A DNA stretch of 47,384 bases, taken from assembly GCA_938036435.1 (NCBI GenBank), contig CALHPU010000105.1, forward strand, positions 1 through 47,384. Reading direction: 5' to 3'. Within the stretch, counting starts at the first letter, position 1. Each line of letters opens with the position of its first letter. Of the stretch, positions 25,929-33,343 are shown one piece after another. Origin of the DNA: an uncultured Pirellulaceae bacterium. Lineage in GTDB: Bacteria > Planctomycetota > Planctomycetia > Pirellulales > Pirellulaceae. The notes beneath the pieces were generated by a model. It had not been told where the DNA came from. It was given only the letters and a program-made list of their open reading frames with translations, and did no database searches. The translations under genes and the position numbers were made by a program.

Positions 25929-27614
25929 GTGCCTAAAGTCCTTTTCGTAAACGACCAAAGCGGCAACGCAATTTCTGCCGCTCATTTTGACGACGCCACT
26001 GACGTTGTTGAAACGACGTCAACGTCTGGTGCTATTGAGTTACTGGCTCAGCAACACTTCGACGCGATGGTCATTTGTGACACTAAAGAAGATGGCCTCT
26101 CACTGCAAAAGTATCTGCATAATGAGGCCGTACTAGATTGCGTGCCATTGGGCGTGGCATTGCTGGACGCGAATCAGTGCATTTTGAAAACAAATCAAAG
26201 GCTGACCGGATGGTTGAACAAACCGAATCTGGTCGGCCTTAATTTTTTAGAGTGCCTTGGCGAGTTCTCGGTTTACGGACAGGATCCTAATCCGCTTAAG
26301 CTAGTGGTCACCGAGCGAACCGCATGCCGCGCGACGATCCAGATTGGCGAGCACTACTTCTCGTTGTACGTGACGCCCATTCTCAACGAAAAAGGCGAAT
26401 GCTATCAGATGGTTGCAACCTTAAGAGATGCAACCCAAGAGATCAATCAAAAGCAAAAGTTCGAGGCTCTTCATCGCGCGGGCGCAGAATTGACTGATCT
26501 GCGACCTGAAGAGATCTACCAAATGGGTTTCTCGGAACGTATTGAACTGTTGATCGACAACATTCACCACTACACCAAGGATCTGTTGAATTTTGACGTC
26601 GTCGAGATCCGTGTGCTCAACGCGGAAACGTTAGAGCTCAAACCGCTGCTGTCGGTTGGGATGGATTCTGGGATCGCATCGAAAGCTTTGTACGCAAAAA
26701 AAGAAGGCAACGGCGTGACGGGATTTGTCGCCGCAACAGGAAAGAGTTATCTGTGCGAGGATACGACGGAGGACGACCTATATTTGGATGGGCTCGTGGG
26801 AGCCAAAAGTGCGCTGACTGTACCGCTGAAATACCATGACGAAATCGTCGGCACATTTAACGTAGAAAGTCCTGTGGTCAATCGCTTCAGCGCGTACGAT
26901 TTGATGTTCCTTGAGTCGTTTGCGAACTATATTGCGATTGCGCTCAACACGCTTGAACTGCTCAACGCGCAGCGAACCAATGCAACTCTCGAGAGTATCG
27001 TTGCCATCCGTGAGGCTGTTGGCACGCCCGTGGACGAGATCCTTAACCACACCGCTCAACTGATGGCGTCGTTGGATTCACTGGACGCGAAATCGGCAGA
27101 GCGACTGGAAGTCATTGCGGCAAACGCGCGGGCAATCAAATCTGCGATCCGAAAGGTTGGCGAGGGAATGGCTCCGGCGGATTCAGTGCCCGGTTGCGTG
27201 AAGACCGAGGTCACGTCGTCGCTGAAGGACAAGAGCGTATTGGTGATCGATGGTGACGCCAGCGTGCGCGAGTCGGCTCATAAACTGCTGGAGTGTCAGG
27301 GCTGTGTTGTTGAGACGGCCCATACTGGCGACGAAGCGCTGATGATGGTGCGAGCCGCCAGTCGTGGGCAGAACTATCACGCGATCATCGCTGATATTCG
27401 CTTGCCCGACATCAAGGGATATGACCTGTTGGTCAAACTGAAAGAGTTCTATAAGTCACCTCCTCTGGTATTGATGACGGGTTTTGGCTACGATCCTGCT
27501 CACACTCTTCCAAAAGCACGCGAAGCGGGCCTGCGAGCCAACGCAATCCTTTACAAGCCATTTAAGCTAGAGCAGGTATTGGAGATTCTTGACGCAACGG
27601 TCAGCGCTCCTTAG
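25929..27614 (+). CDS. PAS-GAF-receiver signalling protein without a kinase ATPase
   Basis: A 561-residue soluble signalling protein starting at GTG 25929. Residues 1-65 (MPKVLFVNDQ...AMVICDT) look like a degenerate receiver. Residues about 75-180 form a PAS-like sensor (LGVALLDANQCILKTN; YFSLYVTPILNEKGECYQMV). Residues about 205-345 form a GAF domain (GVTGFVAATGKSYLCED; SALTVPLKYHDEIVGTFNVE). Residues 355-415 are helical and resemble a HisKA dimerisation stretch (VDEILNHTAQLM), but there is no HATPase domain. The C-terminal receiver (about 438-560) has the phospho-acceptor D489 (IIADIRLPD) and KPF near the end. It likely integrates a signal with phosphorylation by a separate kinase. A membrane metallophosphoesterase gene follows after 52 bases. 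Confidence 0.82.
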   Translation: MPKVLFVNDQSGNAISAAHFDDATDVVETTSTSGAIELLAQQHFDAMVICDTKEDGLSLQKYLHNEAVLDCVPLGVALLDANQCILKTNQRLTGWLNKPNLVGLNFLECLGEFSVYGQDPNPLKLVVTERTACRATIQIGEHYFSLYVTPILNEKGECYQMVATLRDATQEINQKQKFEALHRAGAELTDLRPEEIYQMGFSERIELLIDNIHHYTKDLLNFDVVEIRVLNAETLELKPLLSVGMDSGIASKALYAKKEGNGVTGFVAATGKSYLCEDTTEDDLYLDGLVGAKSALTVPLKYHDEIVGTFNVESPVVNRFSAYDLMFLESFANYIAIALNTLELLNAQRTNATLESIVAIREAVGTPVDEILNHTAQLMASLDSLDAKSAERLEVIAANARAIKSAIRKVGEGMAPADSVPGCVKTEVTSSLKDKSVLVIDGDASVRESAHKLLECQGCVVETAHTGDEALMMVRAASRGQNYHAIIADIRLPDIKGYDLLVKLKEFYKSPPLVLMTGFGYDPAHTLPKAREAGLRANAILYKPFKLEQVLEILDATVSAP

Positions 27615-27666
27615 ACAGGAAGACGTAGGTTGTTCGCCGCTCCAAAATTTGAAAGACAACGTACAA

Positions 27667-28839
27667 ATGGATTTCGTATGGTGGGTCGCGTCAGGTATCG
27701 GTCATTTAGGTATCTGCGTTGTTATCTTTAACCAAATCCACTCGACCTCTCTTCCACGCACGTGGCGAAAGAGAACCGAGAAAGTCCTTTTTTCGATTAC
27801 GGTGACGTTTGGGCTCTATCTGTTATGGCAGATGATCTCGATGGGGACGCTCCGGTTTTGGCCGGTCGTGGCCAGCAACTCCTTCAACGGCGTTTACTTG
27901 CCACTGTGTCTTGCCAGCGCCTGTTTCTTCGCCCTGCGTTGGCTCTATCGAAAATGGAGATACCGCCAACCGTCTCAGGTCGTTAGCCATTCGGTCTCGA
28001 TTGTCGATATCCAACAGGAGTTGGGAAAGTCGTTGTACCACGGGGCAAAGGCAAACCTGTTCAAGTCTTTACCCGGGAACAAAGCTCACCAGATCGCTGT
28101 CGAGCGGATGACGTTCGGCGTCGCTGGGTTGCCCAAGGATTTAGAGGGGCTGAAGATATGTCACCTCTCCGATTTTCATCTTACTGGTCAGCTTGATCAA
28201 GAGTTTTTCGAGCGCATTGTGAAAATGGCTAACGAGTTCGAACCTGACTTGATACTGGTTACCGGCGACCTAGTGGACGAAGCAAAATGTTTGGATTGGG
28301 TCGAGCCGATCTTCGGGAGTCTATCGGCGACGCATGGTGTGTTCTACGTCTTGGGCAACCATGATCGCAGGATGGAAGATGAAAAGGCGTACCGCCAAAG
28401 GCTTAAAGACAGTGGTATGGTCGGTGTGTCAGGCGATTGGCATACAATCTCGATTAAGGACGCTACGATAGCAATTACAGGCAACGAACTCCCATGGTTT
28501 CTCGATGCCAAGGGCTTAAAGGATTACAACCAACCTCCCGAGGTGGCTGATGAGGATCTGCTAAAGATTTTGCTGAGCCATTCACCTGATCAAATCACTT
28601 GGGCGCGAGAGTTTGGCTTTGATCTTATGTTGGCAGGACACACGCATGGCGGACAGGCGCGGATACCATTGATTGGACCGATCGTGGCACCCAGTCGTTT
28701 TGGCATTCTGTACGCGGGTGGGACGTTCATGATTGGCCAGATGTTGATGCATGTCACACGCGGCATTTCAGGGGATAAATGCATTCGCATCAACTGTCCG
28801 CCAGAGATAGGTTTGATTAAGCTGACAGGGCGCGACTAG
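27667..28839 (+). CDS. membrane-associated metallophosphoesterase
   Basis: A 390-residue protein with three N-terminal hydrophobic segments (about 4-23, 41-59, 73-92) and a calcineurin-like phosphoesterase domain. Metal ligands are DFH (D169, H171), GDLVD (200-204), GNHD (230-233), SHSP (H305) and GHTHGG (324-329). The domain probably acts in the cytoplasm beside the membrane; related enzymes hydrolyse lipid or nucleotide phosphates (UDP-2,3-diacylglucosamine or YkuE type), and the substrate here is unknown. I start at ATG 27667 because the earlier TTG in the open frame overlaps the upstream gene. The stop codon lies inside the left end of a palindromic repeat (28836-28957). Confidence 0.88.
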   Translation: MDFVWWVASGIGHLGICVVIFNQIHSTSLPRTWRKRTEKVLFSITVTFGLYLLWQMISMGTLRFWPVVASNSFNGVYLPLCLASACFFALRWLYRKWRYRQPSQVVSHSVSIVDIQQELGKSLYHGAKANLFKSLPGNKAHQIAVERMTFGVAGLPKDLEGLKICHLSDFHLTGQLDQEFFERIVKMANEFEPDLILVTGDLVDEAKCLDWVEPIFGSLSATHGVFYVLGNHDRRMEDEKAYRQRLKDSGMVGVSGDWHTISIKDATIAITGNELPWFLDAKGLKDYNQPPEVADEDLLKILLSHSPDQITWAREFGFDLMLAGHTHGGQARIPLIGPIVAPSRFGILYAGGTFMIGQMLMHVTRGISGDKCIRINCPPEIGLIKLTGRD

Positions 28840-28957
28840 TGGTCTGTCAGAGCTGAGTTGACGTGTAGTGGGATTCGCCAGAATTCCTGTTAGACCAATG
28901 AATTCTGGCGAAATCCACAACGGGCAACCATTCATTTCAGCCTAGACGAAGCACTAG
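28836..28957. repeat. composite palindromic repeat with 63-bp-type core, copy 2
   Basis: The core 28864-28918 has arms GTAGTGGGATTCGCCAGAAT and GAATTCTGGCGAAATCCAC. Outside it, CTAGTGGTCTGTCAG (28836-28850) and CACTAG (28952-28957) form weaker outer arms. The outer left arm contains the TAG stop of the phosphoesterase gene. The same outer-plus-inner build is seen at 42079-42209. Confidence 0.7.
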
Positions 28958-28975
28958 TCCACCATCGCCAAACCT

Positions 28976-30334
28976 ATGCCAGCATTGCCTGAATCAATCT
29001 ATCGCCAAGAATTTAAAAGCTTGGTTGCGTTGGCAGTGCCTCTGACGTTGGCGTATGTCGCGCAAAATTCGGTCTCTTTCATCGACACCATGATGGCGGG
29101 CCAAATTAGCAATGACGCCATTGCAGGAATCGCACTTGGCAGCACGACGTGGTACTTGCTGACATTTATCTTTTCGGGTGTTTTACTTGGACTCAACCCG
29201 ATCGTCTCACAGGCCAATGGATCCGGTGACAATGAATCAATCGCTTGCGCGCTTCGGCAATCGTTTTTACTGTCCTTGATAATGATCGTCCCGGCGGCAG
29301 TGCTTTTTTGGTTCAGCAACAGCTTCTTCGCTTTGCTGAATCAGCCCGCAGAAGTATCGATGGAAAGCACCGCTTACTTGCGTGCGATTTCTTGGGGATT
29401 GTTGCCGGCGTTTGGGTATATGGCGTTGCGTGCGACATTAGAAGCGCTCTCTGACACAAGGCCGATTCTAGTGACCAGTATCGTCTGTGTGGGGCTAAAC
29501 ATTTTGGCCAACTACGCTTTGATGTTCGGTCATTTCGGATTTCCGAGGCTCGAATTGGTTGGTGCCGGCTATGCCAGTGCATTCGTTTTGACGTGCGCTT
29601 TTCTCATGCTGTTGGTTTACTTTTGCAGAACATATCCAGAACTTGTTAGGCGACCGAAGACGAACCTGTTTGACTTGCCGATGATGATGGAAGTTTTGAA
29701 GTTGGGTGTGCCGATCGGTTTGACGATCGGTTTTGAGGTTGGCATGTTTTCCGCCGCTTCGTTTGCGATGGGAAGATTTGGCGTCGACGAACTGGCCGCA
29801 CATCAGATCGTGCTGCAAACCGCCTCCATCACCTTTACGATCCCATTGGGAATTGCGATTGCGCTCTCGGTGCGAGTTGGACTTGCTATTGGGTCCGGCG
29901 ACATCGACCGAGCCAAAGTTGCAGGATATGTGGGTATCGCGACCGCCGGAGCGGTAATGTGCGTTTCAGCAACCGCCTTTCTGGTGTTCCCAACGCTCAT
30001 CATCGGATTTTTCTTGACCTTGGACGATCCAGAGAACGTGAACGTCATCCAGTGGTGCTATTTATTGTTTGTTGTTGCTGCCATTTTCCAGATCTTTGAC
30101 GGTTTGCAAGTCGCCTCATCTAACGCGCTCCGCGGACTCAAAGACACGCGCGCCGCGATGCTTTTGACGCTGCTTGCGTACTGGGGATGCGGCGTGACGA
30201 GCGGTTGGTTGCTGGCATTTGTTCTGGGCGTTGGCCCGCTGGGACTGTGGTACGGCATGACCATTGGGTTGGCCAGCGCGGCACTGTTGCTGATCCTGAG
30301 ATATCGCTGGTACTTCTCGCGAGAGCCCGAGTGA
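28976..30334 (+). CDS. MATE family multidrug/sodium antiporter
   Basis: A 452-residue inner-membrane exporter of the MATE (NorM-like) family, moving organic cations or metabolites out in exchange for Na+ or H+. About 12 hydrophobic segments can be counted. Signature blocks are VPLTLAYVAQNSVSFIDTMM and AGQISNDAIAGIALG at the start, LRATLEALSDTRP after helix 4, and GLQVASSNALRGLKDTRAAM in the second half, showing the internal duplication of the family. ATG 28976 is chosen; nothing upstream is in frame without passing the repeat. Substrate is unknown. Confidence 0.93.
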   Translation: MPALPESIYRQEFKSLVALAVPLTLAYVAQNSVSFIDTMMAGQISNDAIAGIALGSTTWYLLTFIFSGVLLGLNPIVSQANGSGDNESIACALRQSFLLSLIMIVPAAVLFWFSNSFFALLNQPAEVSMESTAYLRAISWGLLPAFGYMALRATLEALSDTRPILVTSIVCVGLNILANYALMFGHFGFPRLELVGAGYASAFVLTCAFLMLLVYFCRTYPELVRRPKTNLFDLPMMMEVLKLGVPIGLTIGFEVGMFSAASFAMGRFGVDELAAHQIVLQTASITFTIPLGIAIALSVRVGLAIGSGDIDRAKVAGYVGIATAGAVMCVSATAFLVFPTLIIGFFLTLDDPENVNVIQWCYLLFVVAAIFQIFDGLQVASSNALRGLKDTRAAMLLTLLAYWGCGVTSGWLLAFVLGVGPLGLWYGMTIGLASAALLLILRYRWYFSREPE

Positions 30335-30349
30335 TCTAACCGATTCTCC

Positions 30350-30418
30350 GTCGCCAATGTCGCAAGACTTTGAATGGATCAAAAGCAAACCCTCCAATCT
30401 CTTACGGGATAGGCTTCG
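30350..30418. repeat. 69-bp palindromic repeat, copy 2 (intergenic)
   Basis: GTCGCCAATGTCGCAAGACT on the left and CTCTTACGGGATAGGCTTCG on the right, the same length as 23938-24006 and about 54 of 69 identical without gaps. It ends four bases before the stop codon of the last gene of the secretion operon and lies between convergent genes. Confidence 0.82.
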
Positions 30419-30422
30419 GGAT

Positions 30423-31679
30423 TTACTCTGAACTCGGAGAACGCTCGTTAGGTTTGTCAAAGGGGGTGCCACGAGAGAACGTTAGCGTCTCACCGGCGAC
30501 ATTAAACGTCGCGGATGTCTTACCAACCTCTTGGACCTTCCACGTCTTCTTGTCCATCTCAAACGACTCGCCGACCCCCAAACGCCAACTTTTCCCATCC
30601 ATTTGTGATTTAACCAAGACCTGCCAGTTTCCGTCTCGATCTTTCAGGTTGCCCGTAATGCGAGTCTCACGAGCGAACTCAACAATCTTCGGTTTGGGTT
30701 TCTTTTTGACGACCTTCACAGGTTTATCTTTGAAGCGAACGGTTAGCGTTTCTTCTGATGATCGCTCTGGCAGGCCGTTGTCAGTGACTTTAAAAGCGAA
30801 CTTATACTGTCCCTCTGGTTGGCCTGGGATCTTCAAAGTGCCGCCGCGGCCACCTTTTGTAGCCAAAAATTCAGCTGCTTCGATGTCAGATGTCAACATT
30901 TCTAACTTCAGCGTGTCATCTTCGTCAGCGTCCGTTGCCGTCACAGCGATCGAGACGTCTTTGCCCGACTCGAACGACGACCGCGTTTTAAACTTCACGA
31001 CCGGAGAACTGTTAGCGGGTCCAAAGATGTCTCGGCGGACAATGGTTTTGGCTGCTTGTTCAGCGTTTACTCCCATATCTCTGAAGTGCTGACCAAATTC
31101 GGACCGTCTTCCAGCGCCCTTGAGACATAAAATTTGAATTTGAAAGGCTGTCTTCAATTTTCCCGTGCGGACTTTTTTGCGACGAACGGTCTGCGTCTCC
31201 GGTGTCAGTTTGAATGAACTGATGCGATGGAGTGCGTCCACGGAATAGAACTCACTTAGAAATTGCGTTAGTTGCTTTAGCGTCATCAACGGATTAATTG
31301 AAAACGAGATTTGATCCGCGACTTTCACTCCCTCATGAGATATCGAAGTCGTGCGTTCAGGTTTAACGCCTTTTAAATCGACTCCAATGTCATCGCGCAA
31401 AGTCTTCGTTAACCAAGCAATGTATTCATTCTTTGCGTTGTCGGCATCTGAACTGAGACTCGTCGCTGCGTACCAAGCCTTACGACGTGTTGCTGCCATG
31501 GCTTGGCGGGTCTTAGCTTCTTCTCTTTTGATGTTCCCATCAATGCCGCGCAACGTCGCTTCGTTCGCGTTATACGAGGTCATGAACCAAAAGAATGCGA
31601 CAAAAATAAGTGTCACAACCAACGCCGCAGCGGTGGCTATTGCAAGAATCTTTTCGCGTTTTGTCATCGAGTCAAACAT
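30423..31679 (-). CDS. PilO/GspM-like protein fused to cadherin-like and PilP/GspC-like domains
   Basis: A 418-residue inner-membrane protein, last gene of the secretion/pilus operon. It has one membrane span (about 10-33), a coiled and ferredoxin-like periplasmic region typical of PilO/GspM (36-190), then RRDIFGPANS (215-224), a motif like the RDPF region of PilP/GspC. Residues 224-318 look like a cadherin/Ig-type fold (SSPVVKF, VTATDADEDDTLKLEM, VTDNGLP). After a Lys/Pro linker, residues 335-402 (TRITGNLKDRDGNWQVLV, WRLGVGESFEMDK, VAGETLTFSRG) resemble the beta-rich PilP/GspC homology domain that contacts the secretin. The fold calls are by eye. The gene starts 26 bases after the PilM-PilN fusion. 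Confidence 0.65.
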   Translation of the reverse strand: MFDSMTKREKILAIATAAALVVTLIFVAFFWFMTSYNANEATLRGIDGNIKREEAKTRQAMAATRRKAWYAATSLSSDADNAKNEYIAWLTKTLRDDIGVDLKGVKPERTTSISHEGVKVADQISFSINPLMTLKQLTQFLSEFYSVDALHRISSFKLTPETQTVRRKKVRTGKLKTAFQIQILCLKGAGRRSEFGQHFRDMGVNAEQAAKTIVRRDIFGPANSSPVVKFKTRSSFESGKDVSIAVTATDADEDDTLKLEMLTSDIEAAEFLATKGGRGGTLKIPGQPEGQYKFAFKVTDNGLPERSSEETLTVRFKDKPVKVVKKKPKPKIVEFARETRITGNLKDRDGNWQVLVKSQMDGKSWRLGVGESFEMDKKTWKVQEVGKTSATFNVAGETLTFSRGTPFDKPNERSPSSE

Positions 31680-31705
31680 GTTTTTTTCGGGAAGGTTTAG
31701 GAGGA

Positions 31706-33241
31706 TTAGTTCCCTTCCGCTGCCTCCTGTTGCTTCTTCAAGAACGCCAATGCCGAGCGGTCTAGCTCTAGCATGGGATTCGCCCCATCCTCGATCGGCT
31801 GATCGACCAATTTAATCAGGTACTCAAATGTGGACGTCAGCTTGCTGTCGCGATCGGTTTTATCAACGCCAGTATCTTTGGGTTCGACGCTGTATGGACG
31901 CTGCCCCAGTGACTGAATCAATTCATCTGTTTTTGCTAGGTCGTCAACGATGCGTCCTTTGAGGTTAATGTTTCCGGGTGACCCGGGGCGAAAGGAAGCG
32001 GTGAACGAATCGGCAACAACATCATCGGGAAGCAAATATCGGTTACTGAACTCCGAAAGCTCAACTAGCCAATTGACCTCATCGCTTTTCCAATCGTCAA
32101 TCTTTCTGACTTCGGCCAAGCGTTGGTCTACTGACGGCATGTTTTCGTCACCCTCGTTGATCCGAATCTTGTTGACCAATTCCGCTCTCTTTTCCTCGAT
32201 CTTTTGCTTCTGTGATCCTAGCGTTCTCCAACCAATCACCATCGCGATGAATGCGATCGCCGCAGCCAACGCCGCGTAGTACTGGTATTTTCGGTAGTCG
32301 ACTTTCTTCACTACCGGTCGACGAGGATTCAGAAAGTCGATATCCGGACGAGTGCCAGCGAGTTCACGTTGTAGTCCACCCAATGATGACATGTATCGTC
32401 CAGGAAGCTCTATTGCGTCTAGGACAGCACTGTTTTCAACTTGAACTTTTGAGAATGGGTCCATAAAGTCGACCTCCATCTTCAGCGGTCCCGCAAGGTC
32501 GCCAGCCAGCAGACGATTCTTCGCCTCTTTTCCAGAAATGATCACCCGTTTAACTTTTCTGCCTTGGGAAGCAGTACGAGCGGCTGCCAGAGTCCGACGA
32601 ACTTCAGAGATGAGTTGCTTTGATCGTTGGTCTGCCGACATGTTTGCCGGCAAACGCACGGTGCGTGTGGTGATCAATTTCTTGCCATCGATCAGCGACA
32701 AATCGGTTGTGTCCGAGTTTTGATCGACCAGCAATCCCAGCTCGCCATTTGCAAATTGGGAATTAAGCAAATCAGAGGCGGCAAACGGACGCAGTAGAAT
32801 CCTCTTTAACTTTACGTTGGCTAAACGACAAATTGTCTTGATAGAGGTGTCGAGCTGCGGCGTTAGTGCTGCGGCCAAGACCTGAGTCGGTTTGTCTTGA
32901 GTGATCGACAAAGGAACGTAATCAAGCGCCCAATCATCAGCGAGTGACGCGAACTCGCTCCGTGCTTGAAACCGAATCATATCAGGCAATTCATCTTCCG
33001 GTGCAGGTGGCACCAGAAGTTCCCGAATCTCAGTTACCGACCGACTGACGATCGCGATACCATCGCATTTGCCGATCTCCATTTCCAGCAGTTGTTCTTT
33101 CAGTGCCTGTCCGATCTCTTCGTCGGACTTATTGGTAATTGGCAACTCAATAGCGTGAGTAACACACAGTTGTATTGACCCAGATTGCGCAGCGGTCACC
33201 AGCAGATTTTGGTCATCGAATTCGATTGCGATAAGTGCCAT
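31706..33241 (-). CDS. PilM-PilN fusion / GspL-like assembly protein
   Basis: A 511-residue component of the inner-membrane platform. Residues 1-295 form an actin-like cytoplasmic domain as in PilM or the N-half of GspL (LIAIEFDDQNLLV, LLVDQNSDTTDLSLIDGKKL). Then comes a short motif DFLNPRRP (302-309), comparable to the INLLP-type segment at the start of PilN, one transmembrane helix (321-338), and a periplasmic part with a coiled coil (LGSQKQKIEEKRAEL) and a PilN-like ferredoxin fold. This is the GspL topology. It links the ATPase to the periplasmic parts. Gap to gspK is 102 bases, to the next gene 26. Confidence 0.78.
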   Translation of the reverse strand: MALIAIEFDDQNLLVTAAQSGSIQLCVTHAIELPITNKSDEEIGQALKEQLLEMEIGKCDGIAIVSRSVTEIRELLVPPAPEDELPDMIRFQARSEFASLADDWALDYVPLSITQDKPTQVLAAALTPQLDTSIKTICRLANVKLKRILLRPFAASDLLNSQFANGELGLLVDQNSDTTDLSLIDGKKLITTRTVRLPANMSADQRSKQLISEVRRTLAAARTASQGRKVKRVIISGKEAKNRLLAGDLAGPLKMEVDFMDPFSKVQVENSAVLDAIELPGRYMSSLGGLQRELAGTRPDIDFLNPRRPVVKKVDYRKYQYYAALAAAIAFIAMVIGWRTLGSQKQKIEEKRAELVNKIRINEGDENMPSVDQRLAEVRKIDDWKSDEVNWLVELSEFSNRYLLPDDVVADSFTASFRPGSPGNINLKGRIVDDLAKTDELIQSLGQRPYSVEPKDTGVDKTDRDSKLTSTFEYLIKLVDQPIEDGANPMLELDRSALAFLKKQQEAAEGN

Positions 33242-33343
33242 AGGAGCGATGTGCTGAGGGAGATTTCAAGGTTGCGTCGCCCAGTTCTGTTTAGGGACGC
33301 AGATTAATTTGAGCATGGGCCGATTTGAACCGGAAAACATAGG

